A DNA stretch of 64,000 nucleotides from Stenotrophomonas maltophilia (GTDB taxonomy: Bacteria; Pseudomonadota; Gammaproteobacteria; Xanthomonadales; Xanthomonadaceae), in NCBI RefSeq assembly GCF_002799155.1, contig NZ_NERD01000002.1, positions 930,001-994,000 of the forward strand, written 5' to 3'. Below are positions 1-9,528 of this stretch, one piece after another. Both the position numbers and the translations under genes were made by a program. Every line of letters starts with the position of its first letter. Within the stretch, counting starts at the first letter, position 1. The notes beneath the pieces were generated by a model. It had not been told where the DNA came from. It saw only the letters and a list, made by a program, of their open reading frames with translations, and did not search any database.

Positions 1-628
1 GGATCGGCACCCGCCGTTCATCGAAACCGGCCGGCAGCTGTGACAGCGGCAGGGTGCGCACGCGCACCTGGTCGGCCGGATCCAGTACTTCCAGCTTCAC
101 GTCACGGCGGTCCATGGCAGCGGCGGTCAGCGCCATGCTGGCCTCACCGAGGGTGGCCACCGCGCGCTCGTCCACGCGCAGCACGCGGTCGCCGCTGGCC
201 AGGCCGGCGCTGGCGGCGATGCCGCTGGCGCTGCCGATGGTAGGCGAGTAATCCTGCTTGCCGATCACGAACATCGCCCACAGCAGCAGGATGCACAGGA
301 GCAGGTTGGCGATCGGGCCGGCGGCGACGATGGCGATGCGCTGCCAGACGGTCTTGTGGTTGAAGGCCTGGCCGCGCTCGTGCGGGTGGACTTCGACCTC
401 GCGTTCGTCGAGGAACTTCACGTAGCCACCCAGCGGGATGGCGGCAATGGCGAACTCGGTACCGTGCCTGTCGCGGCGCGACCACAGCGGCCGGCCGAAG
501 CCGACCGAGAAACGCAGGATCTTGACCCCGCACAGGCGCCCGACCCAGTAATGCCCGAACTCGTGGAACGTGACCAGCAGCCCGAGGCTGACAATCATCC
601 ACCAGACCGATCCGATGAAGTCAGTCAT
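1..628 (-). CDS. rseP: RseP site-2 intramembrane zinc metalloprotease, partial (N-terminal 209 residues)
   Basis: Inner-membrane protease that in the sigma-E pathway cuts the anti-sigma factor RseA after DegS. The reading frame starts at an ATG at 628 and runs off the window edge, so only the N-terminal half is present. The first membrane segment carries HEFGH (HExxH zinc motif, about residues 20-24). A GGYVKFLDE motif follows, then a second hydrophobic segment (AGPIANLLLCILLLWAMFV), then the start of a PDZ domain (SGIAASAGLASGDRVLRVD). It lies 55 bases downstream of dxr in the usual dxr-rseP order and is probably cotranscribed with it. The family assignment is secure; the C-terminal catalytic half is not visible. 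Confidence 0.93.
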   Translation of the reverse strand, partial: MTDFIGSVWWMIVSLGLLVTFHEFGHYWVGRLCGVKILRFSVGFGRPLWSRRDRHGTEFAIAAIPLGGYVKFLDEREVEVHPHERGQAFNHKTVWQRIAIVAAGPIANLLLCILLLWAMFVIGKQDYSPTIGSASGIAASAGLASGDRVLRVDERAVATLGEASMALTAAAMDRRDVKLEVLDPADQVRVRTLPLSQLPAGFDERRVPI

Positions 629-683
629 GCAGGCTCACAGTGGCGGGCAGGGGCGGCGTCGTCATGCTGGGCGAGGCGGTCGT

Positions 684-1874
684 TCAGGCGGCGTCGATGG
701 CGTTCAGGGTCAGCTGGCGTGCCCGCTGGTCGGCGGACAACAGGACTTCCAGTGTATCGGCTGCTTGCGTCGGCAGTGTTGAAAGAGCGTTAGCAACCAG
801 CTCCGGGATTGTCAGGAAACCGATCCGGCCCTGAAGAAACGCTGAAACCGCCTCCTCGTTGGCGGCGTTCAGCACTGCCGGCGCGGTGCCGCCGGCCTGC
901 ATCGCCTGCCAGGCCAGGGCCAGGCAGGGGAAGGCGTCGGTGTCGGGGGCCTCGAAATCCAGGCGGCCCTGGGCCAGCAGGTCCAGCCCGGCCACGCCCG
1001 ATTCGATGCGCTGCGGCCAGCCCAGGCCAACGGCCAGGGTGGTGCGCATGTCCGGCAGGCCCATCTGTGCCAGGGTCGAACCATCGACGAACTCGACCAG
1101 CGAATGCACCAGGCTCTGCGGGTGCACCAGCACTTCGATGCGGTCACCGGGCACGGCGAACAGGTGGTGGGCCTCGATCACTTCCAGGCCCTTGTTCATC
1201 AACGTCGCCGAATCGACCGAGATCTTCGGTCCCATCGACCACTTCGGGTGGGCAACGGCCTGCGCCGGGGTCACCTGGGCCAGCTCAGCGCGGCTGCGGC
1301 CACGGAACGGGCCGCCGGAGGCGGTCAGCAGGATCCGGCGCACCCCGGCGCCATCGACGCTGGCGTCGCGCGAGCGCAGGCACTGGAAGATGGCGCTGTG
1401 TTCGCTGTCGATCGGGATGATTTCGGCCCCGGCACGTTCGGCGGTGCGGGTCAGCAGTTCGCCGGCCAGCACCAGCGATTCCTTGTTGGCCAGCAGGATG
1501 CGCTTGCCGGCGGCAGCCGCGGCCAGGGTCGAGGACAGGCCGGCCGCGCCGACGATGGCCGCGACCACGGTATCGCAGGCGTCGCTGGCGGCCAGCTGGT
1601 CCAGCGCGGCCTGGCCGGCATGGGCCTCGGTGGCCAGGCCGGCCTCGCGCAGGCCGTCGCGCAGTTCGGCGAACAGCGATGCGTCGGCGATCACCGCGTG
1701 CGCCGGCTTGTGCTGGCGGCACAACGCCAGCAGCGCCTGCACCTGGCGCCCGGCGGCGAGCACGGTGGCCTGGTAGCGCTGCGGGTGGCGGGCGATCACG
1801 TCCAGCGTGGAGGCACCGATCGAGCCGGTAGCGCCGAATACGGCGACCCGACGCAGGTCTGCAGCAGCATTCAT
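684..1874 (-). CDS. dxr: 1-deoxy-D-xylulose 5-phosphate reductoisomerase
   Basis: Cytosolic NADPH-dependent enzyme that converts DXP to MEP, the committed step of the non-mevalonate isoprenoid pathway. The 396-residue length is normal. Visible motifs are the N-terminal dinucleotide fold [14 protein letters not shown], the metal/substrate residues around [11 protein letters not shown], the SGGPFRG loop, [14 protein letters not shown], and a C-terminal [16 protein letters not shown] helix. The open frame continues upstream, but the start is placed at the ATG at 1874, two bases after the cdsA stop, where family similarity begins ([18 protein letters not shown]). It belongs to the uppS-cdsA-dxr-rseP run, so isoprenoid precursor supply sits beside lipid-carrier synthesis. 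Confidence 0.97.
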   Translation of the reverse strand: MNAAADLRRVAVFGATGSIGASTLDVIARHPQRYQATVLAAGRQVQALLALCRQHKPAHAVIADASLFAELRDGLREAGLATEAHAGQAALDQLAASDACDTVVAAIVGAAGLSSTLAAAAAGKRILLANKESLVLAGELLTRTAERAGAEIIPIDSEHSAIFQCLRSRDASVDGAGVRRILLTASGGPFRGRSRAELAQVTPAQAVAHPKWSMGPKISVDSATLMNKGLEVIEAHHLFAVPGDRIEVLVHPQSLVHSLVEFVDGSTLAQMGLPDMRTTLAVGLGWPQRIESGVAGLDLLAQGRLDFEAPDTDAFPCLALAWQAMQAGGTAPAVLNAANEEAVSAFLQGRIGFLTIPELVANALSTLPTQAADTLEVLLSADQRARQLTLNAIDAA

Positions 1875-1876
1875 GG

Positions 1877-2713
1877 TCAGAACCCGAAGATTTCCTTGCC
1901 CAGCGCGAACACCGGTACGGCGGCCAGGACGCCGTCGACCCGGTCGAGCACACCGCCATGGCCCGGGATCAGGTGGCCCGAGTCCTTGGCGCCGGCGTGG
2001 CGCTTGATCAGGCTCTCGAACAGGTCGCCCAGCACCGAGGCGAACACGGCCACCACCGCGGTGATCAGCAACCCCGGCAGGTGTGCGGTATCGAGACCGG
2101 CCAGCCAGCCCAGGCCGAGGGCCACCGCGACACCGGCCAGCAGGCCGCCGAACAGGCCTTCCCAGGTCTTGTTGGGGCTGATCCGCGGGGCCAGCTTGTG
2201 CTTGCCGAAATGGCGGCCGGCGAAATAGGCGCCCGAGTCGGCCGCCCACACCAGTGCCAGCGCAGCCAGCAGCCACAGGTGGCCCTGCCTGCCCGGCGGA
2301 TCGCCACCGGCATGGATCAGTACCAGTGCGGCCCAGGCCGGGACGATGGCCAGGGTACCGGCCAGCATCTTCAGGATCCGCGAGGGCGCCGACGGTTGTG
2401 CGCCGAAGTTGAAGAAACGCAGCCAGACCAGTGCGGCCAGCCACCAGGCAACGCCGGCCAGGGTGGTTATCTGGAACAGCACCAACGTACTGCCATCGGC
2501 CCAGACCAGCAGCACCATCAGCAGCAGGTTCAGCACCAGCAGCACGGTGCGCGCCAGGGTGTCTTCGATACCGGCCAGCTTCAGCCATTCCCACAGGCCG
2601 ATCAGCAGCACCGCGGCGGCGGCGGCGGCCAGCCATTGCGTGGGCAGCAGCAGGATCGCAGCAATGGCAACCGGCGCCATGATCAGCGCGGCAAGGACTC
2701 GGGTCTTGGTCAT
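1877..2713 (-). CDS. cdsA: Phosphatidate cytidylyltransferase (CDP-diglyceride synthase)
   Basis: Integral inner-membrane enzyme making CDP-diacylglycerol from phosphatidic acid and CTP, the branch point of phospholipid synthesis. The 278-residue protein is almost wholly hydrophobic, with about eight membrane segments. It ends with the CdsA signature: [13 protein letters not shown] followed by HGGVLDRVD, holding the metal-binding Asp residues. PNKTWEG is also present. The start is the ATG at 2713, which overlaps the uppS stop by four bases (ATGA), so translational coupling is likely. An in-frame upstream extension inside uppS is rejected because it is low-complexity out-of-family sequence. 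Confidence 0.96.
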   Translation of the reverse strand: MTKTRVLAALIMAPVAIAAILLLPTQWLAAAAAAVLLIGLWEWLKLAGIEDTLARTVLLVLNLLLMVLLVWADGSTLVLFQITTLAGVAWWLAALVWLRFFNFGAQPSAPSRILKMLAGTLAIVPAWAALVLIHAGGDPPGRQGHLWLLAALALVWAADSGAYFAGRHFGKHKLAPRISPNKTWEGLFGGLLAGVAVALGLGWLAGLDTAHLPGLLITAVVAVFASVLGDLFESLIKRHAGAKDSGHLIPGHGGVLDRVDGVLAAVPVFALGKEIFGF

Positions 2714-3477
2714 GGGCTGGAAGTCTCGGTGGCCAGTGCGGCGATCTGGGCGCTGGTCAGGCCGAAACGACGTTCGCGGCCGGCATAGGCGTCCAGCGCC
2801 TGCTGCAGCTGCCCGGCATCGAAGTCCGGCCACAGGGCCTCGGTGAACCACAGCTCGGTATAGGCCAGCTGCCACAGCAGGAAGTTGCTGATGCGGGTGT
2901 CGCCGCCGGTGCGGATGAACAGATCCGGCGGCGGCAGGTCGGCCAGGGCCACCTGGCTGCCCAGCAGCGATTCGTCGATCTGCTCGGGCAACAGGCGACC
3001 GGCTGCCACCTCGGCGGCCAGGGCGCGCGCGGCACGGGCAATGTCCTGGCGGCCGCCATAGCTGGCGGCGATCGACAGGGTCAGGGTGGTGTTGTCGGCG
3101 GTGCGCTGCTCGGCCAGCTGCATGCGGCTGACCAGCCCGGCGCCGAAGCGCTCGCGTTCGCCGATGAAGCGCACGCGCACGCCGCGCCGGTGCAGCTCGT
3201 CCACTTCGCGGTCGAGCGCGCCGAGGAAGAGCTTCATCAACGCATCCACTTCCTCCTGCGGCCGGCCCCAGTTCTCGCTGGAGAAGGCGAACAGGGTCAG
3301 CGCCGGAATGCCCAGTTCAAGGCAGCGCTCGATGGTGCGGTTGACCGCGCGCGCGCCGGCACGGTGGCCGATCACGCGCGGGCGACGGCGCTGCTGTGCC
3401 CAGCGCCCATTGCCGTCCATGATGATGGCAATGTGGCGGGGCAGGGCGGCCGGCAACGGAGGCGGGGCTGAAGGCAT
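2710..3477 (-). CDS. uppS: Undecaprenyl diphosphate synthase (cis-prenyltransferase)
   Basis: Adds eight isopentenyl units in cis to farnesyl diphosphate, giving the C55 lipid carrier for peptidoglycan, O-antigen and teichoic-type polymers. The 255-residue protein has the catalytic MDGNGRWA motif near residue 21, the FAFSSENW segment, SYGGRQDI, and the C-terminal [17 protein letters not shown] substrate-binding motif, all characteristic of the family. It is followed with a 4-base overlap by cdsA and preceded by frr at 5 bases, the classic frr-uppS-cdsA-dxr order in Proteobacteria. Confidence 0.97.
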   Translation of the reverse strand: MPSAPPPLPAALPRHIAIIMDGNGRWAQQRRRPRVIGHRAGARAVNRTIERCLELGIPALTLFAFSSENWGRPQEEVDALMKLFLGALDREVDELHRRGVRVRFIGERERFGAGLVSRMQLAEQRTADNTTLTLSIAASYGGRQDIARAARALAAEVAAGRLLPEQIDESLLGSQVALADLPPPDLFIRTGGDTRISNFLLWQLAYTELWFTEALWPDFDAGQLQQALDAYAGRERRFGLTSAQIAALATETSSP

Positions 3478-3482
3478 CGACT

Positions 3483-4037
3483 TCAGACCGAAAGCAGTTC
3501 TTTTTCCTTGTCGGCAACGACCTTGTCGACGTCCTTGATGTTGGCGTCGGTCAGCTTCTGGATGTCGTCTTCGCCGCGCTTCTTCTCGTCTTCGCTGATC
3601 GCCTTGTCCTTGACCAGCTTGGCGATTTCCTTGTTCGCGTCCTGACGGATGTTGCGGATCGCGATCTTGGCGCCTTCACCTTCCTTCTGCACCTGCTTGG
3701 CCAGCTCCTTGCGGCGCTCTTCGGTCGGCGGCGGCATGTTGATGCGGATCGCGGTGCCGAGGGTGTTCGGGGTGAACTCGGCATTGTAGAGCCCCTTTTC
3801 GATCTCCTTGATCATGCTCTTGTCGAACGGGGTGACCAGCAGCGAGTGCGCGTCGGCGTTGGAGATCGACGCAACCTGGTTCAGCGGGGTGCTGGCGTTG
3901 CCATAGGCACTGACCGTCACGCGGTCCAGCAGGGCCGGCGTGGCACGCCCGGTCCGGATGGAAGTGAGGGTGTGCTTCAGAGCGTCGATGCTCTTGGCCA
4001 TGCGCGTCTGCGCGTTGTTCTTGATGTCGTTGAGCAT
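3483..4037 (-). CDS. frr: Ribosome recycling factor
   Basis: Together with EF-G it splits the post-termination ribosome and frees mRNA and tRNA. The 184-residue length is typical. Family motifs include the N-terminal helix around RMAKSIDALKHTLTSIRTGRA, NMPPPTEERRKEL and the C-terminal helix DANKEIAKLVKDKAISEDEK. It follows pyrH by 96 bases and leads into uppS. A TATAAT-like element lies just upstream, so it may have its own promoter besides readthrough from pyrH. Confidence 0.97.
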   Translation of the reverse strand: MLNDIKNNAQTRMAKSIDALKHTLTSIRTGRATPALLDRVTVSAYGNASTPLNQVASISNADAHSLLVTPFDKSMIKEIEKGLYNAEFTPNTLGTAIRINMPPPTEERRKELAKQVQKEGEGAKIAIRNIRQDANKEIAKLVKDKAISEDEKKRGEDDIQKLTDANIKDVDKVVADKEKELLSV

Positions 4038-4069
4038 CGCCCGGTCCTGGATGTATCTGGAATCGGGCG

Positions 4070-4075
4070 ATTATA
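4070..4075 (-). promoter_or_regulatory. Candidate -10 element upstream of frr
   Basis: On the minus strand the hexamer TATAAT sits 32 bases before the frr start codon, in the pyrH-frr gap. No convincing -35 box is seen 16-18 bases further upstream, so this is only a candidate internal promoter. Confidence 0.35.
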
Positions 4076-4133
4076 GGCGAATACGGGACGCTGCCGGGCC
4101 TGAATCGGCCCGGACGTCGCTTTGCGCTCAGCC

Positions 4134-4862
4134 TCAGGCCGGGTCGCGGCCCTGGACCAGGGTGCCGATGTTCGCGCCGTTGAGGATCTTCAGCAGTTCG
4201 CCGGGTTGGCCCATGTCGAACACGCGCATCGGCAGGTCGCTGTCGCGGGCCAGTGCGAAGGCCGCGGTGTCCATCACTTCCAGGCCGCGGCGGATCACTT
4301 CGTCGTAGCTCAGGCTGTCGAAGCGGACCGCATCGCTGTGCTTGTTCGGGTCCTTGTCGTACACGCCATCGACCTTGGTGGCCTTCAGCAGCAGGTCGGC
4401 GCCGATCTCGATCGCGCGCAGGGCGGCGCCGGAATCGGTGGTGAAGAACGGGCTGCCGACGCCGGCAGCGAAGATCACCAGGCGGCCCTTTTCCAGGTGG
4501 CGGATGGCGCGGCGGCGGATGTAGTCCTCGCACACGTCGTTGATCTTGATCGCGCTCATCACGCGCGCCTTGGCGCCCAGCTTCTCCAGGGCGTCCTGCA
4601 TGGCCAGGGCGTTGATGACCGTGGCCAGCATGCCCATCTGGTCGCCGGTGACCCGGTCCATGCCGCCAGCGGCCAGGCCGGCGCCGCGGAAGATGTTGCC
4701 ACCACCGATCACCAGCGCCACTTCGGCACCGGCCTGCTGGGCTTCGATGACTTCACGGGCCAGGCGATTGATGACTTTCGGGTCGATGCCGTAGTCCTCG
4801 TCTCCCATCAGCGCCTCCCCGGACAGTTTCAGAAGGATGCGGCGATAGGCGAGCTTGGACAT
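4134..4862 (-). CDS. pyrH: UMP kinase
   Basis: Cytosolic hexameric kinase (amino-acid-kinase fold) that phosphorylates UMP to UDP for pyrimidine nucleotide supply. The 242-residue protein shows KLSGEAL at residues 12-18, IGGGNIFRG at about 52-60, the [12 protein letters not shown] segment, and [17 protein letters not shown] with [13 protein letters not shown] near the ATP site. The start [16 protein letters not shown] fits the family. The gene lies between an HDOD-GGDEF gene upstream and frr downstream. In many bacteria tsf and pyrH are adjacent; here the signalling gene separates them. Confidence 0.97.
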   Translation of the reverse strand: MSKLAYRRILLKLSGEALMGDEDYGIDPKVINRLAREVIEAQQAGAEVALVIGGGNIFRGAGLAAGGMDRVTGDQMGMLATVINALAMQDALEKLGAKARVMSAIKINDVCEDYIRRRAIRHLEKGRLVIFAAGVGSPFFTTDSGAALRAIEIGADLLLKATKVDGVYDKDPNKHSDAVRFDSLSYDEVIRRGLEVMDTAAFALARDSDLPMRVFDMGQPGELLKILNGANIGTLVQGRDPA

Positions 4863-4981
4863 GGGGACCTCGGGTGCGTGGAAATCGCGGGCGATTCTAC
4901 GCGCATGCGGCGTCGTGCCAAAGTGTTTTGTGCACTGCGGCGCAGAATCCGGCGGTTCGCCCGGGTCAACGGGCGTCCCGT

Positions 4982-6520
4982 TCAGCCCAGCTCGGCGCTG
5001 GCGGTGGCCGACAGCTCGTCGTGGCCGAGGGCGCCCGGTGAGCGGGCGATCACCCGGTTGCGGCCCAGGTTCTTGGAGCGGTAGAGCACATCGTCGGCCG
5101 CACGCAGCAGGTCCTGTACGTCGGCGAAGCGCTCGTAGCCACCCTGGGTGGCCACGCCTGCGGAGAAGGTGACGAACAGCGGCCCGCCTTCCAGTTCGGC
5201 CATCGGCGTGGCGACGATGTTGGCCAGCACCCGGCGGATCACGTCCAGGGCCACCGATTCACTGGTATTGGGCAGTAGCGCGACGAATTCCTCGCCGCCG
5301 AATCGGGCGACGGTGTCGCTGTTGCGCAGCTGTCCCTGCAGCTTGCCGGCGAAGGCGCGCAGCACCTCGTCGCCGGTCAGGTGGCCGTGGGCGTCGTTGA
5401 TCTTCTTGAAGTCATCCAGGTCGATGAAGGCCACCGACAGCGGCCAGCCCTGGCGGCCGGCGCGCAGGAATTCCTGCTCCAGCACCGCTTCCAGCTGGCG
5501 TCGGTTGAGCACGCCGGTCAACGCGTCGCGATGGGCCTGGTCGGCGAGGCGCTTGGCGCGCGCTTCGAACTCGTCGGCGCGGCGGCGTGCCTGGTCGGCA
5601 TCCTGCAGTTCGCGCAGGTTGCGCAGGGTGGCCAGCTCCTGCGCGTGATCGATCAGCTCGCGCACCCGCGATGGTGAATTGAGGCCGGCATCGAACAGGC
5701 TGGCGATGTCCGGCAGGGCCTCGCTGATGCGGGCCAGTACCTGGTCGAAGCGCGCGCTGTCCAGTTCCAGGCGGTCGTGCACCTGCTGCAGGGCGCGCTC
5801 GCGCGCGGCATCGGCGTCGGCATCCAGCCAGATGTCGGCCACGGCGCCGGACAGCTGCACGCAGGCCTGGAACGGCGATTCGGCGGTGTCCTCGTCCTCG
5901 CTGTGGCTGATGCTCTCGACCAGGTAGCGCGGCAGGCCCCATTGCTCGGCCACCCATGCGCCGACCTCGGCGTGGCTGCAGCCCAGTTCTTCGCGCTCGC
6001 GGGCGACCAGGTCGATGTTGTCGCGTGCCTCGCGCAACAGCGGCAGGTAGCGTTCCGACTCGGCCTGGGCCAGGCACAGCACGCCCAGGTCCTGCAGCAG
6101 GCCGGCCAGCATCAGTTCCTCCAGCCGGCGCAGGCCGCGCGCCTGGCCCAGCTGGCTGGCGGCCAGGGCGCTGAGGATGCTGCGCTTCCACGCGCGCTGG
6201 CGCAGGTCCTGGTCGGCGCCGGTGCCGCCGGTCAGGCCCTGGGTGACGGTGAAGCCGAGGGCGAGGCTGATCGTGGCGTTCAGGCCCAGCATGGTCAGCG
6301 CCTGGCCGAGGTTCTCGATGCGGCGGCGGCTGGCGTACAGCGGCGAATTGGCGATGCGCAGCATGCGAGCGCTCAGCGCCATGTCGATGGCGATGATGTC
6401 GGCGGCGGTGGCGATGTCCGCTTCCGGGTCCTGGGCCAGTTCGATGATGCGCAGGGCAATACCGGGTGGCGAAGGCAGGTTGCGGCAGAGTGCCAGGGCA
6501 GCTGTCAGCTCGGGAGGCAT
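4982..6520 (-). CDS. HDOD-GGDEF protein, probable diguanylate cyclase
   Basis: A 512-residue protein with no signal peptide. Residues about 8-210 form an HDOD domain ([19 protein letters not shown], then a leucine-rich helical body), a regulatory HD-like fold. A coiled-coil linker rich in Ala, Arg and Glu follows (about 285-330), then a GGDEF domain at about 335-500. The active-site loop is GGEEF, and an RNSD inhibitory (RxxD) site lies exactly five residues before it, so it should make c-di-GMP and be subject to product inhibition. It sits between tsf and pyrH, which is unusual for these housekeeping genes. Input signal unknown. Confidence 0.88.
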   Translation of the reverse strand: MPPELTAALALCRNLPSPPGIALRIIELAQDPEADIATAADIIAIDMALSARMLRIANSPLYASRRRIENLGQALTMLGLNATISLALGFTVTQGLTGGTGADQDLRQRAWKRSILSALAASQLGQARGLRRLEELMLAGLLQDLGVLCLAQAESERYLPLLREARDNIDLVAREREELGCSHAEVGAWVAEQWGLPRYLVESISHSEDEDTAESPFQACVQLSGAVADIWLDADADAARERALQQVHDRLELDSARFDQVLARISEALPDIASLFDAGLNSPSRVRELIDHAQELATLRNLRELQDADQARRRADEFEARAKRLADQAHRDALTGVLNRRQLEAVLEQEFLRAGRQGWPLSVAFIDLDDFKKINDAHGHLTGDEVLRAFAGKLQGQLRNSDTVARFGGEEFVALLPNTSESVALDVIRRVLANIVATPMAELEGGPLFVTFSAGVATQGGYERFADVQDLLRAADDVLYRSKNLGRNRVIARSPGALGHDELSATASAELG

Positions 6521-6661
6521 GTCGGGTCGTTCAATTCCATTGGGACAAGAATACCTAGGAATGCATCACAGTCCGCGATTTTCGTTCCTGCTAGGTGACT
6601 GTGGATTCCCTGCGCCGAGTATCGGCTTGATTCGCGCGCAACGCAAAGCGCCTGGGTGTCG

Positions 6662-6710
6662 CTGTGCGCACCAACGGACGCTGTGCGCACCCACGGTGCG
6701 CACCCACAGG
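6662..6710. repeat. Short GTGCGCACC repeats
   Basis: Three copies of a GTGCGCACC-containing unit follow each other (from 6664, 6683 and 6696); the last two can fold into a hairpin. The unit resembles the arms of SMAG-type palindromes but lacks an obvious GTAG end. It lies between the tsf terminator and the HDOD-GGDEF gene. Confidence 0.5.
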
Positions 6711-6721
6711 CCCACCGGCAT

Positions 6722-6750
6722 AAAAAAAGAGCCGCGGTTTCCCGCGGCTC
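6722..6750 (-). terminator. Intrinsic terminator after tsf
   Basis: On the minus strand GAGCCGCGG and CCGCGGCTC form a perfect 9-bp stem with a 4-base loop, followed by seven T. It begins 33 bases after the tsf stop and should end the rpsB-tsf transcript. Confidence 0.93.
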
Positions 6751-6782
6751 CTTCTGGTCGCTTCACAGCCGGAGGGCTGGAA

Positions 6783-7658
6783 TCAGACCTGCATCGCCTT
6801 GGCAACTTCGGCGGCGTAGTCTTCCACCACCTTCTCGATGCCTTCGCCGACGACCAGCAGCTTGAAGCCTGCCACGTCGGCGCCAGCGGCCTTGACGACC
6901 TGCTCGACGCTGGTGTCGCCCAGCACGTAGGTCTGGCCGTACAGGGTCACGTCGCTGACGATCTTGTTGATCTTGCCAGCCATGATCTTTTCCAGGATTT
7001 CAGCCGGCTTGGCCTTGTCCTTGTCGGACATCTTGGCCAGCTCGATTTCCTTTTCCTTGGCGATGTACTCGGCCGGCACGTCGGCCGCCTTGTTGTGCGG
7101 CGGCTTCAGCGCAGCCACGTGCATCGCCAGGCCGCGGGCCAGTTCGACGTCGCCGCCGATCAGGTCGACCAGCACGCCAACCTTGCCGTTGGTGTGGACG
7201 TAGGCACCGATGTTGCCGGTGGTGTCGACCTTCACCATGCGGCGGATCTGGATGTTCTCACCCAGGGTCTGCACGGCGGTGGCGCGGGCTTCCTCGACGG
7301 TACGGCCGTCGGCCAGCTTGGCGGCCTTCACGGCTTCGACGTCGGTGGCGCCCGATGCCAGGGCGGCAGCGGCGACGGCGTCGACGAAGGTCTTGAAGTT
7401 GACGTCGTTGGCAACGAAGTCGGTTTCCGAGTTGATCTCGATCAGCACGGCCTTGCCGCCGTCCTGGGCCAGGCCCACGCGGCCTTCAGCGGCCACACGG
7501 TCAGCCTTCTTGTCGGCCTTGGCAGCGCCGGACTTGCGCATGGCTTCAGCAGCAGCGTCGATGTCGCCGTTGGCTTCGGTGAGAGCCTTCTTGCACTCCA
7601 TCATGCCGGCGCCGGTGCGCTCGCGCAGTTCCTTGACCAGGGAAGCAGTGATTTCCAC
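6783..7658 (-). CDS. tsf: Elongation factor Ts
   Basis: Guanine-nucleotide exchange factor that recycles EF-Tu. The 291-residue length is normal. It starts with the UBA-like N-terminal module ([31 protein letters not shown]) and includes the [13 protein letters not shown] core motif that contacts EF-Tu. It follows rpsB by 126 bases and ends at a strong terminator, the standard rpsB-tsf operon. Confidence 0.98.
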   Translation of the reverse strand: MEITASLVKELRERTGAGMMECKKALTEANGDIDAAAEAMRKSGAAKADKKADRVAAEGRVGLAQDGGKAVLIEINSETDFVANDVNFKTFVDAVAAAALASGATDVEAVKAAKLADGRTVEEARATAVQTLGENIQIRRMVKVDTTGNIGAYVHTNGKVGVLVDLIGGDVELARGLAMHVAALKPPHNKAADVPAEYIAKEKEIELAKMSDKDKAKPAEILEKIMAGKINKIVSDVTLYGQTYVLGDTSVEQVVKAAGADVAGFKLLVVGEGIEKVVEDYAAEVAKAMQV

Positions 7659-7685
7659 GGGATTACCTCACGAAAGAAAGGGGTT

Positions 7686-7707
7686 GGGCCGGCATGGTGG
7701 CCGGCCC
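7686..7707 (-). promoter_or_regulatory. Intercistronic hairpin between rpsB and tsf
   Basis: GGGCCGGC and GCCGGCCC pair as a perfect 8-bp stem with a 6-base loop in the 126-base rpsB-tsf gap. No T-run follows on the minus strand, so it is not a full terminator. It may be an attenuator or a stabilising or processing element that sets the rpsB:tsf ratio. Confidence 0.5.
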
Positions 7708-7784
7708 GTGTGACACGGTCCTGTCACGCGCCAAGGGCTGCGCGCAGGGAGGGTGGACGCCGGGCGTCCACCCCGGGGCCTGGA

Positions 7785-8591
7785 TCAGGCCTGGGCGTCG
7801 TCGCCCTTCTTGGCAGCCTTCTTGGCCGGAGCGCGGCGGGCCGGCTTCTCTTCGCCTTCAGCAGCGGCTTCAGCGAACTCTTCCTCGCGCACCGAAGCGG
7901 CGTGCGGCGCAGCGGCCTTGCCTTCCAGCACGGCGTCGGCAGCGGCGCGGGCGTACAGCTGCACAGCGCGGATGGCGTCGTCGTTGCCCGGGATGGCGTA
8001 GTCCACCAGTTCCGGGTTGTAGTTGGTGTCGACCACGGCGATGACCGGGATGCCCAGCTTCTTGGCTTCCTTGATCGCGATGTCTTCGTGGCCGATGTCG
8101 ATCACGAAGATGGCGTCCGGCAGGCGGTTCATGTCCTTGATGCCGCCCAGCGAGGCTTCCAGCTTGTCGCGCTCGCGACGCAGGCCCAGCACTTCGTGCT
8201 TGACCAGCTTCTCGAAGGTGCCGTCGGTTTCACCGGCTTCCAGTTCCTTCAGGCGGGCAACCGACTGCTTGACGGTGCGGAAGTTGGTCAGGGTGCCGCC
8301 CAGCCAACGCTGGTTCATGAACGGCATGCCGCAACGCTCGGCTTCTTCCTTGATGGTTTCGCGGGCGCTGCGCTTGGTGCCCAGGAACAGGACGGTGCCG
8401 CGCTTCTGGGCAACCGACGAGATGAAGTTCATCGCGTCGTTGAACAGCGGGACGGTCTTTTCCAGGTTGATGATGTGGATCTTGCCGCGGGCGCCGAAGA
8501 TGTACGGAGCCATCTTCGGGTTCCAGTAGCGGGTCTGGTGGCCGAAGTGGACGCCGGCTTCCAGCATCTGACGCATGGTGACCTGGGGCAT
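7785..8591 (-). CDS. rpsB: 30S ribosomal protein S2
   Basis: Structural protein of the small subunit. The 268-residue product starts [20 protein letters not shown] and has the S2 motifs [34 protein letters not shown], and [10 protein letters not shown] followed by [10 protein letters not shown]. The C-terminus is an Ala/Lys/Glu-rich tail of about 35 residues (ending [17 protein letters not shown]), longer than in E. coli. It is first in the rpsB-tsf operon, with a good -10/-35 pair 220 bases upstream. Confidence 0.98.
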   Translation of the reverse strand: MPQVTMRQMLEAGVHFGHQTRYWNPKMAPYIFGARGKIHIINLEKTVPLFNDAMNFISSVAQKRGTVLFLGTKRSARETIKEEAERCGMPFMNQRWLGGTLTNFRTVKQSVARLKELEAGETDGTFEKLVKHEVLGLRRERDKLEASLGGIKDMNRLPDAIFVIDIGHEDIAIKEAKKLGIPVIAVVDTNYNPELVDYAIPGNDDAIRAVQLYARAAADAVLEGKAAAPHAASVREEEFAEAAAEGEEKPARRAPAKKAAKKGDDAQA

Positions 8592-8804
8592 TGCAATACT
8601 CCTGATATGGAACCAGCGATTCCGCCCGCGGGATTAGGTATGCGGGACGCGTGGAAACGCGATCGGTTCCGGGGTTGGGCTTCCCTGTTGCCTCCGTGGC
8701 CGAACTCCTTGCGGAGCACCCCGGCACGGATGGGGGCAGCAGGTGTGGATTCACCGGTGACGTCCGGTGTGGACGGGTTCCCGCGCACGCAGGCAGCAGG
8801 AATC
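8592..8804 (-). promoter_or_regulatory. Long structured 5' leader of rpsB (candidate S2 autoregulatory leader)
   Basis: About 210 bases separate the predicted transcription start (near 8804) from the rpsB ATG. The first transcribed bases (CGTCCGG, 8804-8810) can pair with CCGGACG (read on the minus strand at 8761-8767), closing a long hairpin. In gammaproteobacteria rpsB is autoregulated by S2 through its leader. That this leader does the same is inferred from length, position and folding only. Confidence 0.4.
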
Positions 8805-8810
8805 CGGACG

Positions 8811-8840
8811 ATTATAGCCCGCTGCGAGCGCTCGCTGCAA
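8811..8840 (-). promoter_or_regulatory. Sigma-70-type promoter for rpsB-tsf
   Basis: On the minus strand TTGCAG and TATAAT are separated by 18 bases; the spacer contains the palindrome GCGAGCGCTCGC. The promoter overlaps the last codons and stop of the preceding fimbrial chaperone gene. A start about 7 bases downstream gives a leader of some 210 bases. Confidence 0.75.
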
Positions 8841-9528
8841 TTGCCGGGTCCGGCGCGGTCAGTTCGACCACGCGGCCGTCCTGCAGGCGGGCCTGGAAAT
8901 GGCCGTCGGCGTAGCCTCCGGCCCGCGCCGGCAAGGGCCACAGGCGCTGTCGGCCCGGCAGCACGTAACCGGCCAGGCCGGCAATCACCGGGTGGTGCTG
9001 CCCCCCGGCATCGATGAACACCAGATCGGCCAGCTGCGCATGGCCATTGCCGGCATTGTAGAGCCACAACCGGGGCGGCTGTCCGGCCTCCGCCTGCAGT
9101 TTCACCTGGAGGGCGGCGGCCAGCGGTGCAGGCGGATCAAGGAACACCGGCAGCGAGTAGCGGATGGCGGATGCGGCCTGCGGGCCGGGCGTCGGGCTGA
9201 TCACCAGCCGGTAGGCCTGCTGCGCGGCGACGGGCGCCGGACGCAACCGGACCACCCGCAGCCGTTGCCGCTGCCCCGCGCCGATCTGCAGCCGGCCCGG
9301 GCTGAGCGCGACCCCGTCTGCGGGCAGCAACCGTTCACCCGCGCCCTGCTGCTCCCAACGGTACAGCCGCGCCTCACCGCTCCAGGCCGCCGCCTCCGGA
9401 TTGCGCAGCCACAGCTCGCCATCGGCCTGGGTGGCCGGCAGCCGCAGCCGGGTGCTGGACAGTTCCAGCGCCGCTACGGTGTGCGCCGGCACCGCCAGCG
9501 CGAGCGCGAGACAGAGCCGGCGCAGCAT
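8812..9528 (-). CDS. Second periplasmic fimbrial chaperone (PapD-like), last gene of the Csu-type operon
   Basis: A 238-residue protein starting MLRRLCLALALAVPAHTVAA, a clear Sec signal. The mature part is a PapD-type immunoglobulin fold: LELSSTRLRLPATQADGELWLRN strand, Arg-rich edge (QRQRLRVVRLRP), QQAYRLVIS and IRYSLPVFLDPP segments. Such chaperones donate a strand to pilin subunits in the periplasm. It differs from the operon's first chaperone (13253-13987) but follows the same pattern. The start overlaps the stop of the upstream 82-residue gene (TGATG), so the two are coupled. Csu clusters usually have one chaperone, so a second suggests a dedicated client. Confidence 0.85.
   Translation of the reverse strand: MLRRLCLALALAVPAHTVAALELSSTRLRLPATQADGELWLRNPEAAAWSGEARLYRWEQQGAGERLLPADGVALSPGRLQIGAGQRQRLRVVRLRPAPVAAQQAYRLVISPTPGPQAASAIRYSLPVFLDPPAPLAAALQVKLQAEAGQPPRLWLYNAGNGHAQLADLVFIDAGGQHHPVIAGLAGYVLPGRQRLWPLPARAGGYADGHFQARLQDGRVVELTAPDPAIAASARSGL

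Noticed and set aside
6177..9017. A 946-codon plus-strand frame opposite tsf and rpsB
   Set aside because: Antisense shadow of tsf and rpsB; composition (Asp/Gly/His/Val/Gln-rich) is typical of the mirror of real coding frames.
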